Shown in pieces: positions 11,318 through 18,041 of a stretch of 19,048 nt of DNA. The position numbers and the translations under genes are program-made. Source of the stretch: Rhodospirillales bacterium (GTDB lineage: Bacteria > Pseudomonadota > Alphaproteobacteria > Rhodospirillales > Defluviicoccaceae). Where the stretch lies: positions 1 through 19,048 of the forward strand of contig JAHCKI010000012.1 of assembly GCA_026125865.1 (NCBI GenBank). The letters are read 5' to 3'. The number at the start of each line of letters is the position of its first letter. Position 1 is the stretch's first letter. Below the pieces are notes generated by a model that saw nothing but the letters and a program-made list of their open reading frames with translations, was not told the origin of the DNA and did no database searches.

Positions 11318-11381
11318 GGAAAATAATTATTATGTGTGCGTTCCGCACCGTGGTGTGGATGTGGAGAGAGAGAAGGAAGAG

Positions 11382-11879
11382 ATGCCGAACGAGTTGGTGT
11401 TCAGCCCCGGGGACTACGTTGTATACCCCACCCATGGCGTTGGCCGGGTCATTTGCACGGAAGCGCGAGAGATCGCCGGTCATAGCCTTCAGTTATTCGT
11501 TATTTCATTCGAACGTGACCGCATGACGTTGCGAGTTCCGGTGGATAAGGCCGAAAGCGCAGGATTGAGAAAGCTCAGCACGCGCAAGGTTATGGATAGC
11601 GCGCTGACGACCCTTAGGGGCCGCGCCCGCGTCAAGCGGACGATGTGGAGCCGGCGCGCTCAGGAATACGAGGCCAAGATCAACTCCGGAAATCCCGTTT
11701 CCATCGCCGAGGTTGTTCGCGACTTGCACCCCAACGTCGGTCAACCGGATCAATCGTTCAGCGAACGCCAAATCTATGAGGCGGCTTTCGATAGATTGGT
11801 TAGTGAACTGGCCGCGCTCGAGAGGATCGACAAGGAAAAGGCATCCAAGAAGCTGTCGAATTTCCTGACGGCGGCTTGA
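11382..11879 (+). CDS. carD: CarD/CdnL-family transcription regulator
   Basis: RNA-polymerase-binding protein that stabilises open promoter complexes, especially at rRNA and growth-related promoters. Residues 5-65 form the Tudor-like polymerase-interaction domain (FSPGDYVVYPTHGVGRV, LQLFVISFERDRMTLRVPVDKAESAGLRKL). The rest is the helical DNA-binding domain with TMWSRRAQEYEAKINSGNP and SFSERQIYEAAFDRLVSELA. At 165 aa it is the usual size. The ATG at 11382 is directly preceded by AAGGAAGAG; an in-frame ATG at 11334 would add 16 atypical residues. The long repeat-bearing leader suggests its own regulated promoter. Confidence 0.94.
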   Translation: MPNELVFSPGDYVVYPTHGVGRVICTEAREIAGHSLQLFVISFERDRMTLRVPVDKAESAGLRKLSTRKVMDSALTTLRGRARVKRTMWSRRAQEYEAKINSGNPVSIAEVVRDLHPNVGQPDQSFSERQIYEAAFDRLVSELAALERIDKEKASKKLSNFLTAA

Positions 11880-11927
11880 GATCGGATTTCCCCGGTAGTG
11901 AAATTGGGAACGTAAGCTTCGGGATCC

Positions 11928-12749
11928 GTGGACGGAGAGCTGAGTTTGCGGGGCCAGAGCATCTTCGAGGTTCTGCCCGCCGGACGTCGTAACTGGGCGG
12001 TTGGCTCGGTGCATGGCGCCGCCGGACAGCTTCAGGTACTGCACATCGGCCTCGCCGAGCGCATCCGACCGGAGGACAACCTCGTTTACCTTGGCAACTT
12101 CCTGGGACGGGGCGGCTATGTCGGCGCCACGATCCAGGAGCTGTTGCTGTTTCGGCGCGCTTTGCTTGCCCAGCAGACCGGCGACGATGCCGGCGCCATC
12201 GTCTATCTGCGCGGTCGCCAGGAAGAAATGTGGCACAAGCTGTTGCAGGTGCAGTTTGCGCCCAACCCGCGCGAGGTTCTGGAGTGGATGCTGGGACAAG
12301 GCGTAGGGCCGACGCTGGAGGCCTACGGAGGCGATGTGGAGGAGGGGCGCCGCGCCGCAGCCACGGGTGCCGTAGCCTTGTCCGCCTGGACCAACCGACT
12401 TCGCGCCACCATGCGCTCCCGTGACGGTCATGACCGCCTGATCAATGTGTTGCGGCGCGCCGCCTACACCGAGGACCAGTCTTTGCTGTTCGTCAACGCC
12501 GGCGTCGATGTATCGCGCCCCCTGTCCGAACAGACCGACACGTTCTGGTGGGGTGGTCGCGCTTTCGATGACATCGATCGGCCATACAGTGGCTTCCAGA
12601 TGGTCGTGCGTGGCTTCGACTACCGTCACAAGGGCGCCTGGTATAAGGACCACGTCGCCTCCGTCGACGGCGGCTGCGGTTTCGGCGGCAAGCTCATCGC
12701 CACATGCTTTGACGAAACCGGTCAACCCATAGATACCATCGAGGCGTGA
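11928..12749 (+). CDS. predicted pseudophosphatase of the PPP/calcineurin-like fold
   Basis: A 273 aa protein whose order of blocks follows bacterial PPP-type Ser/Thr or diadenosine-tetraphosphate phosphatases, but with the catalytic residues lost. GSVHG (26-30) stands for GDxHG, with Asp to Ser and His kept. GNFLGRG (56-62) stands for GDxxDRG, with both Asp changed. LRGRQEE (94-100) stands for LRGNHEE, with Asn and His changed. LFVNAG (187-192) stands for LFVHAG, and VVRGF (226-230) for VVHGH. The fold-forming sequences between them are kept, as is the VDGGCGFGGKLIATC C-terminal strand. Metal catalysis looks impossible, so a binding or regulatory role is inferred. The start is uncertain: GTG at 11928, or TTG at 11946 after GGAGAG. 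The molybdenum-carrier-like gene begins 3 bases after its stop. Confidence 0.75.
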   Translation: MDGELSLRGQSIFEVLPAGRRNWAVGSVHGAAGQLQVLHIGLAERIRPEDNLVYLGNFLGRGGYVGATIQELLLFRRALLAQQTGDDAGAIVYLRGRQEEMWHKLLQVQFAPNPREVLEWMLGQGVGPTLEAYGGDVEEGRRAAATGAVALSAWTNRLRATMRSRDGHDRLINVLRRAAYTEDQSLLFVNAGVDVSRPLSEQTDTFWWGGRAFDDIDRPYSGFQMVVRGFDYRHKGAWYKDHVASVDGGCGFGGKLIATCFDETGQPIDTIEA

Positions 12750-12752
12750 CGC

Positions 12753-13223
12753 GTGGCGCTCGCCAAAATCGTTTCCGGCGCGCAAACGGGCGTTGACCGG
12801 GCGGCGCTCGATGTGGCGCTGGAGGTGGGACTGCCGTGCGGCGGTTGGGTGCCGCGCGGACGACGGGCGGAGGACGGGCAAGTCTCCTTCGATTATCCGG
12901 TGCGCGAAACGGCGAGCCGCGCCTATGGCGTTCGAACCCGACTGAATGTTCGCGATTCCGATGCCACCCTAATCATCACGCGCGGCCAACCAACGGGCGG
13001 CACCGCTCTGACGATCGAAATCGCAAAAAACCTTGGAAAACCGCTTCAGGTCATCGACCTGGACGCGGCCCTCGCGCCCGAAACCGTCGCCCGTTGGCTG
13101 CTCGATGCGGACGTCAGGGTTCTCAACATCGCCGGCCCCCGCGAAAGCAGCAGCCCCGGCATCTACCATTCCGCGACAGCGTTTCTGCGCGCCGTTCTCG
13201 CCGACCTGGGGACCGCGCAGTGA
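12753..13223 (+). CDS. YpsA/putative molybdenum carrier-like protein
   Basis: A 156 aa protein of the putative molybdenum carrier family (MoCo_carrier), a Rossmann-like fold related to the SLOG group of ligand-binding proteins. Diagnostic sequences are KIVSGAQTGVDRAALDVAL at the N-terminus, CGGWVPRGRRAEDG, the NVRDSDATLIITRG strand and GTALTIEIAKNLGKPL. C-terminal NIAGPRESSSPGI is a second likely ligand loop. The GTG start lies 3 bases after the pseudophosphatase stop, so the two are almost certainly cotranscribed. No molybdenum cofactor synthesis gene is nearby, and the family name rests on structural similarity to a carrier, so the true ligand is open. It runs convergently into the M48 protease gene. 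Confidence 0.85.
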   Translation: MALAKIVSGAQTGVDRAALDVALEVGLPCGGWVPRGRRAEDGQVSFDYPVRETASRAYGVRTRLNVRDSDATLIITRGQPTGGTALTIEIAKNLGKPLQVIDLDAALAPETVARWLLDADVRVLNIAGPRESSSPGIYHSATAFLRAVLADLGTAQ

Positions 13224-13280
13224 TCAATGGTTTCCTTGGAGTGCGCCGAGACGGTTCATGTGCGCGTCGAGCGCGAGAGA

Positions 13281-13307
13281 CTCAGGCTGTATTCGGGCCG
13301 GCCTGAG
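13281..13307. repeat. short copy of the outer arms of the REP-like repeat
   Basis: CTCAGGC (13281-13287) and GCCTGAG (13301-13307) form a 7-bp stem with a 13-base loop. The context CTCAGGCTGTAT and CCGGCCTGAGCG matches the ends of the repeat at 6194-6253, so it looks like an internally deleted copy. It lies in the 132-base convergent gap. Confidence 0.5.
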
Positions 13308-13349
13308 CGTCACACGCACTGCCCGCGTTCGCCGTACGGGCGGGGAAGT

Positions 13350-13374
13350 CCATCATCAATTGACGATGGTTTTT
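13350..13374 (+). terminator. terminator for the + strand gene pair
   Basis: CCATCATC (13350-13357) pairs with GACGATGG-type bases 13362-13369, with one A.C mismatch, around an AATT centre, then five T. It would end transcription from the pseudophosphatase/carrier pair. The stem overlaps the last codons and stop of the convergent M48 gene. Confidence 0.55.
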
Positions 13375-14831
13375 ACTGTCTCGCCAGGCGCCAGGGGCTG
13401 ATGGCGGTCGAGGCCGTTGAGCGTACGGAAGCGTTCGACGCGGTAATTGCTAAAAGGCATTTGCGCGGCGAGGATTTCCGCCGTGTCACCAGCATGAACC
13501 GGTATCACCTTCACGCGAAGGGGTTTGATTCGCGCAGCCTCCCGCCCCGAAAGCTGCCGAAAACTGTAGGTTGTGTCCTTGAAATCCGATGCCAGCGATC
13601 CCGTCACCGCCGGGGACGACAGAAACGCGAAGCGATAGATGCGATCCTGGCGCTCGCGGATGGCGACCACGCGAAGATCGACGGCGCCGCGTTGGCCACG
13701 AACGAGCGCGGCACCGGTTGCCGCTGCCATGCCGTTGACCGCAATGGATTCGAGATTCTTAAAATGAAGCTTGGCGCCAATGCCGCGGTCGACGTAGGTG
13801 ACCATGTCGTCCACCTGTGACGCCCTTTCCGGGTGTTCCATATCGAACACCACCATCGCGCCCCTCGGCGATTTGGCGATGACCGCGCCGGGAGTGTTGG
13901 TGATGGAAAAACCTGGCGGCACCAGAAAGGCGATACGGAGCGTGGGATGCAAGAACTCGCGACCGATTTGCACGCCTTGTTTCGGGTTCTCTCCGTACAG
14001 GATGCCATCGATTCGCTTAAGGTAGTCCTCGCGTCCGATACGCGCGCCGGTGACATCGCCACCGGCGGCCAGGACGATGGCCTGTTGCACCCGGTCGGCC
14101 GTTCGCGGGTGCGACGCCATGATGTTGAAGCGGTCGGCCGCTGCCGGATCGCCGGCCAAGGTTGCCTCCAATCGGGTATTGGCCTCCAGCTTTCGCAGGA
14201 ACGTGGCCATGCCTTGCGGATCGTACCCGGCGCGCCGCAAGTACCGCACGGCGAGTTCGTCCGCTTCCAACTCCTGATCGCGCGAATACGACTGCACGAA
14301 CGCCTGCGCCCCGGTTGCCGCCAAGTCGCCGATCGGCACACCCGCCGCCGAGCCCGCCGCGCCGACGACGGTGGCCAGGAGGCCGGCGCCGATGGACTGG
14401 CTGTACCGCTCGGCCGTATGACGGGCGACCACATGACCGATTTCGTGGGCAAGGACACCAGCCAACTCGGCTTCATTGTCCGCCAGCGCCAGAAGGCCGC
14501 GGGTTATGTGCACGTAGCCGCCCGGCAAGGCGAATGCGTTGACCGTCTCATTGTCGAGCAGCGAAAAGGTAAAAGGGATGTCCGGAGCCTCGGTAACCGC
14601 CGCCAACGACGCCCCCACATGCTCGACATACCGGGTGAGATCCGCGTCTTCGTAGCGGCCGCCGAACTGGCTGACCAATTTGGGATGTTCCTCAGCGCCG
14701 AGTTTTTGCTCTGCTGCCGAGGACATCAACATGAACTGCCTGTCGCCCGTCGCCGGATTGACCGCGCAACCGGCAACGAAAATCAGCAGAGGAAGGAGGA
14801 TCGCAATCGACCCATGCAAAAACTGTTTCAT
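13356..14831 (-). CDS. M48-family metalloprotease, lipoprotein
   Basis: Zinc endopeptidase of the M48 family (BepA/YfgC-like region), probably acting on envelope proteins. Residues 1-22 are a lipoprotein signal ending in the lipobox VAGC, with C22 lipidated. HEIGH is at 129-133, with the third zinc ligand expected at E187 in ELEAD. The C-terminal 50 or so residues (VIPVHAGDTAEILAAQM and NGL..PLAPGETVKTIV) look like a LysM-type domain, so cell-wall binding is likely. At 491 aa it is longer than minimal M48 enzymes but usual for alphaproteobacterial ones. The ATG at 14831 is chosen because the signal peptide starts there; a TTG at 14900 gives a longer form without a proper signal. It lies downstream of cobT on the same strand, 65 bases away. 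Confidence 0.9.
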   Translation of the reverse strand: MKQFLHGSIAILLPLLIFVAGCAVNPATGDRQFMLMSSAAEQKLGAEEHPKLVSQFGGRYEDADLTRYVEHVGASLAAVTEAPDIPFTFSLLDNETVNAFALPGGYVHITRGLLALADNEAELAGVLAHEIGHVVARHTAERYSQSIGAGLLATVVGAAGSAAGVPIGDLAATGAQAFVQSYSRDQELEADELAVRYLRRAGYDPQGMATFLRKLEANTRLEATLAGDPAAADRFNIMASHPRTADRVQQAIVLAAGGDVTGARIGREDYLKRIDGILYGENPKQGVQIGREFLHPTLRIAFLVPPGFSITNTPGAVIAKSPRGAMVVFDMEHPERASQVDDMVTYVDRGIGAKLHFKNLESIAVNGMAAATGAALVRGQRGAVDLRVVAIRERQDRIYRFAFLSSPAVTGSLASDFKDTTYSFRQLSGREAARIKPLRVKVIPVHAGDTAEILAAQMPFSNYRVERFRTLNGLDRHQPLAPGETVKTIVN

Positions 14832-14896
14832 AACGAAAAATATGCCTTCGCCTTGAAACTTGGACAAGGTTGTTAGACGACTCAAGTTCTCAACTT

Positions 14897-15961
14897 TCAA
14901 TCGTCCGATTTGTCGCTGACGCCAGCTTCGACGAAGGTTGCCATGCCGGTATGACAGGCCACGGCCGCCCTCAAGACAGCAACGGCCAGGACGGCACCTG
15001 ACGCTTCTCCAAGCCGCAAACCGAGATCGAGCAATGGCGCTTTTCCCAGATGGGTGAGGAGGCGGCGATGGCCGGGCTCGGCTGAAACATGGGCGATTTG
15101 GCAGTGGTCCAGGGCGCCGGCGCTCCCTCGTTCCAGCGGCAGCGCCGCCGCGGTGCAGATATAGCCGTCGAGAATCACGGGGATTTTCTTCAACCTCGCC
15201 GCCAGAACCGCGCCGGCGATCGCCGCCAGTTCACGGCCCCCGAGACGCCGCGCCAGCTCCAACGGATCATCGGTCAAGGTGCCGTGCAACTGCACGGCCT
15301 TGGCGACGATATCGGTCTTGCGCTCAATTCCATCACCATCGAGACCGGTGCCCGGTCCCACCCAGTCCCTCGCCGAACCCTGTAAAAGCGCGCACGCAAG
15401 GGCGGCGGCGGCGGTGGTGTTGCCGATGCCCATTTCGCCAAGGCACAGCACGTCGAAGCCGTCGGAAACCGACGTCATGCCGACGCGGAACGCTTCGATG
15501 AATTCATCCTCCGTCATCGCCGGCGCCGTGGTGAAGTCCTGGGTCGGCTTGTCCAGGTCGAGGGCATGGACGTCGAGCGCCACATCGAAGGTGCGGCAGA
15601 GCTGATTGACGGCTGCGCCGCCAGCCCGGAAATTCGCCACCATTTGCTCCGTCACAGCCGCGGGGTACGCGGAAATCCCGTGCGCAACGACACCATGATT
15701 GCCAGCGAAGACCCGCGCCGCTGGGTGGTCCATACGGGGTGGATGCCGTCCCTGCCACGTCGCGAGCCAAAGACTCAAGTCTTCCAACCGCCCCAACGAA
15801 CCCGGCGGTTTGGTCAGTTGCGGCTCACGCGCTTGCGCCGCCGCCGCCGCGGAGGTGTCGGGTCCGGGCAAATTGGCGAGAATGGCGCGGATATCATCGA
15901 TCGAACGAATGAGCGGAATGTGGGTCAACGGCGGTTTTCCTGTTTCAACGATGTTTCGCAT
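14897..15961 (-). CDS. cobT: nicotinate-nucleotide-dimethylbenzimidazole phosphoribosyltransferase
   Basis: Transfers phosphoribose from nicotinate mononucleotide to 5,6-dimethylbenzimidazole, making alpha-ribazole phosphate for the lower ligand of cobalamin. Conserved blocks are LTKPPGSLGRLE, FAGNHGV, GEMGIGNTTAAAAL, and near the C-terminus LDLGLRLGEASGAVLA, whose Glu corresponds to the catalytic base of CobT. At 354 aa it is the normal length. The ATG at 15961 is preceded by AGGAGAAG on this strand. It is divergent from cobS with 56 bases between the two start codons, and the M48 gene follows it. Confidence 0.96.
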   Translation of the reverse strand: MRNIVETGKPPLTHIPLIRSIDDIRAILANLPGPDTSAAAAAQAREPQLTKPPGSLGRLEDLSLWLATWQGRHPPRMDHPAARVFAGNHGVVAHGISAYPAAVTEQMVANFRAGGAAVNQLCRTFDVALDVHALDLDKPTQDFTTAPAMTEDEFIEAFRVGMTSVSDGFDVLCLGEMGIGNTTAAAALACALLQGSARDWVGPGTGLDGDGIERKTDIVAKAVQLHGTLTDDPLELARRLGGRELAAIAGAVLAARLKKIPVILDGYICTAAALPLERGSAGALDHCQIAHVSAEPGHRRLLTHLGKAPLLDLGLRLGEASGAVLAVAVLRAAVACHTGMATFVEAGVSDKSDD

Positions 15962-16017
15962 GGGAGCGTGCTTCTCCTATAACCCATGGATCGTTGTCGC
16001 AAGGATCCCGTCTCGTC
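15962..16017. promoter_or_regulatory. divergent cobT/cobS control region
   Basis: Only 56 bases separate the two starts. TATAAC (15978-15983) is a possible -10 for cobS, and its other strand gives TTATAG for cobT; no good -35 was found for either. There is no room for a cobalamin riboswitch here. Confidence 0.35.
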
Positions 16018-16812
16018 ATGACCGCATCGGCCGAACCGGCAAAGCCGATCACTGCAATTTCCAACGCTTTGGATGCGTTGCGTACGGCGTGCGCGTTTTT
16101 AACGATCTTGCCGGCCGCAGCGGACACCGGGGAGCAACAACGCGGTTACCTTGCGTCCGCCATGGGGATGTTTCCCATCGTCGGTGCCGGCATCGGCGGA
16201 GTAGCGGCGGTCGTTCTGTCTGTCGCGATGTATCTGGACATGAATTCGTTCGTGAGCGCGGCTCTTGCCTTGGCGACCGCGGTGATCATAACCGGCGCCT
16301 TGCACGAGGACGGTCTCGCCGATTTGGCCGACGGGTTTGGCGGCGGCCGCACGCCCGATGACAAACTGCGCATCATGCACGATAGCCGCATCGGGACATT
16401 CGGCGTTTTGGCTCTTGTTTTCGGTGTCCTGCTCAGGGTCGGCGCCCTCGCGGCGCTCGCCGGTTCTTCCATGGCGGTGACGGCCCTGATCGCTGCCGGC
16501 GCCCTGTCGCGGACGCCCATGGTGGTCATGGCCCACCGGTTGCCCATGGCGACTTTCACCGGATTGGCGGCGCATGCCGGCCGTCCGGCGATCCGCCAAG
16601 TGATCATCGCAAGCGTTTTCGCGGTTCTGATCGCCGCCATCGCGTTGGGTCTCGCCAAGGGCGTTGCCGCGGTGATCGCCGCCGCCATTGGCGCCGGCAC
16701 CGTTGCTTGGCTCGCCCTTCGCCAGATCGGCGGTTGCAATGGCGATGTGTTCGGAGCGTCGCAGCAGGTGGCTGAGGCGGCGGTAATGCTCGCCATAGTG
16801 GCCGTGCCATGA
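16018..16812 (+). CDS. cobS: adenosylcobinamide-GDP ribazoletransferase
   Basis: Integral inner-membrane enzyme that joins adenosylcobinamide-GDP and alpha-ribazole (or its phosphate), the last joining step of cobalamin synthesis. The polar loop ALHEDGLADLADGFGGG followed by KLRIMHDSRIGTFGVLAL is the family signature and active site. Several Ala/Val/Ile-rich membrane segments follow, and GGCNGDVFGA lies near the end. It is 264 aa, normal. The ATG at 16018 with AAGGA upstream is preferred over a TTG at 15994. Its stop overlaps the next gene by ATGA. Confidence 0.94.
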   Translation: MTASAEPAKPITAISNALDALRTACAFLTILPAAADTGEQQRGYLASAMGMFPIVGAGIGGVAAVVLSVAMYLDMNSFVSAALALATAVIITGALHEDGLADLADGFGGGRTPDDKLRIMHDSRIGTFGVLALVFGVLLRVGALAALAGSSMAVTALIAAGALSRTPMVVMAHRLPMATFTGLAAHAGRPAIRQVIIASVFAVLIAAIALGLAKGVAAVIAAAIGAGTVAWLALRQIGGCNGDVFGASQQVAEAAVMLAIVAVP

Positions 16813-17456
16813 GTGATTCTCACGAACCGACGCGATGGTGGTGGGTCAGGCACGGTCCCGTGCACGGCCCGCTGGGCCGCATCTACGGCCAGTCGGACGT
16901 CCCTTGTGATTTTTCCGACACCGATTCGTTCAACACACTCGCCGCTATTCTACCCACCGACGCCGTGTGGATCGTGACGCCCCTGCAACGCACCCGGATG
17001 ACGGCGGAGGCCATCGCCGCCGCCAAGGGTGTCGTGCTCACGCCCGTTGTTGAGCCGGACCTCGCCGAGCAGAACTTCGGACGGTGGCAAGGATTGAACT
17101 GGAGCGAGATGCAAGAGCGGGACCCGCAAACCTACGCCGCCTTTTGGCGCGATCCCACCCGCAATTCTCCGCCTGGAGGCGAAAGCTATGCCACGCAAAT
17201 GGAACGCACCCGCACCGCCATCGAACGCCTCAACGCCCGATACGCCGGCCGCGACATCGTCTGCGTCAGCCACGGTGGCACAATACGCGCGGCCGTGGCA
17301 ATGGCTCTAGACTTGTCGCCGGAGACGGCCATGGCCGTGGTCGTCGACAATCTCTCCATCACCCGCCTCAATCACGTCCAGGACGGGCTCTTGCGAGGAA
17401 AAGGAGGTGTCTGGATGGTGCAAGGCATCAACGCGCCCTGCCGCTGGATTCCCTAA
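16809..17456 (+). CDS. cobC: histidine phosphatase, probable alpha-ribazole phosphatase
   Basis: Phosphoglycerate-mutase-like phosphatase. The catalytic RHG is at 14-16 (WWWVRHGP), with TPLQRTRMTAEAI, LAEQNFGRWQGL and the second histidine in CVSHGGTIRAAVAMAL. By position, overlapping cobS by four bases and followed by cobU, it most likely removes phosphate from alpha-ribazole phosphate or from cobalamin phosphate. It is 215 aa, a usual size. Substrate is inferred from context; the fold alone is shared by many phosphatases. This symbol is the Salmonella one, not the L-threonine-phosphate decarboxylase that shares the name in some alphaproteobacteria. Confidence 0.85.
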   Translation: MSDSHEPTRWWWVRHGPVHGPLGRIYGQSDVPCDFSDTDSFNTLAAILPTDAVWIVTPLQRTRMTAEAIAAAKGVVLTPVVEPDLAEQNFGRWQGLNWSEMQERDPQTYAAFWRDPTRNSPPGGESYATQMERTRTAIERLNARYAGRDIVCVSHGGTIRAAVAMALDLSPETAMAVVVDNLSITRLNHVQDGLLRGKGGVWMVQGINAPCRWIP

Positions 17457-17498
17457 CGCGCCGTGTGCTAGCGTCCGCGCCCGCGGGAAAAAAAGAAC

Positions 17499-18041
17499 AT
17501 GAACATTGCACCTCATTCCAGCTTGCCGCCCGTGACCTTGATTCTCGGCGGCGCCCGATCTGGAAAAAGCAGATATGCGGAGCTGCTGGTCGAGGCCGTT
17601 GGCGGCGGCGTTTATCTGGCCACGGCCACCGTCGAAGACAATGAAATGGCGGAACGGATCAGACAGCATCGCCAACGCCGCGGCCAACGGTGGACGACGA
17701 TCGAGGAACCGTTGGAGATTCTGACCGCCTTGCAAACCCATGCTTCGCCGGAGCGGCCCGTCCTGCTCGATTGCCTCACGCTCTGGCTCAGCAACATCAT
17801 GGCCGCCGACCGCGACATTGAACACGAAACCAAGATTCTGGCGGAAGGCCTCGGCCGCCTCAAAGGTCCGGTCGTGCTGGTCAGTAACGAAGTGGGGCTC
17901 GGTCTAGTACCGACCACGCCCCTCGGACGGACGTTTCGCGATCATGCGGGGCGGTTGAACCAAGCCGTTGCCGGTGTCGCCGATCGTGCCGTGTTCGTCG
18001 CCGCCGGTTTGCCCATGACATTGAAGGAGACCACGCCTTGA
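17499..18041 (+). CDS. cobU: bifunctional adenosylcobinamide kinase/guanylyltransferase
   Basis: Phosphorylates adenosylcobinamide and then transfers GMP to it, giving the adenosylcobinamide-GDP used by CobS; also called CobP. P-loop GGARSGKS is at 17-24. H57 in RIRQHRQRR corresponds to the histidine region that is guanylylated in CobU. LLDCLTLWLSN and LVSNEVGLGLVPTTPLGRTFRDHAGRLNQ are diagnostic. The 180 aa length is normal. The ATG at 17499 follows an A-rich stretch without a good Shine-Dalgarno. The stop overlaps the cobW start. Confidence 0.95.
   Translation: MNIAPHSSLPPVTLILGGARSGKSRYAELLVEAVGGGVYLATATVEDNEMAERIRQHRQRRGQRWTTIEEPLEILTALQTHASPERPVLLDCLTLWLSNIMAADRDIEHETKILAEGLGRLKGPVVLVSNEVGLGLVPTTPLGRTFRDHAGRLNQAVAGVADRAVFVAAGLPMTLKETTP

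Larger units (their letters stand above)
10998..11381. other. 384-base noncoding stretch before carD
   Basis: No supported gene. The stretch is visibly richer in A and T than its surroundings and carries several repeats: two ATTTGTG copies near 11076-11097, a CCACA-A-TGTGG palindrome (11106-11116), a nested inverted repeat (11149-11186), two CAGGGGTGT copies (11154-11162, 11224-11232) and two hairpins (11246-11263, 11302-11317). It probably holds the carD promoter and a long 5' leader, or a small RNA. No convincing -35/-10 pair was identified, and only a weak AACAG/CTGTT hairpin suggests an fdxA terminator. Confidence 0.5.

Noticed and set aside
11505..12881. 458-codon open frame on the - strand across carD and the pseudophosphatase
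   Set aside because: It spans two genes with convincing + strand families and has no recognisable domain or ribosome site.
13833..14876. 347-codon + strand open frame opposite the M48 protease
   Set aside because: The - strand shows signal peptide, HEIGH and ELEAD; the + strand translation is Arg/Gly-rich and unrecognisable.
15962..16017. Cobalamin riboswitch
   Set aside because: The gap is too short and no B12-box-like sequence was seen in it.
17475..17486. CCGCG/CGCGG hairpin between cobC and cobU
   Set aside because: The loop is two bases and no T-run follows; it is likely a chance result of high GC.
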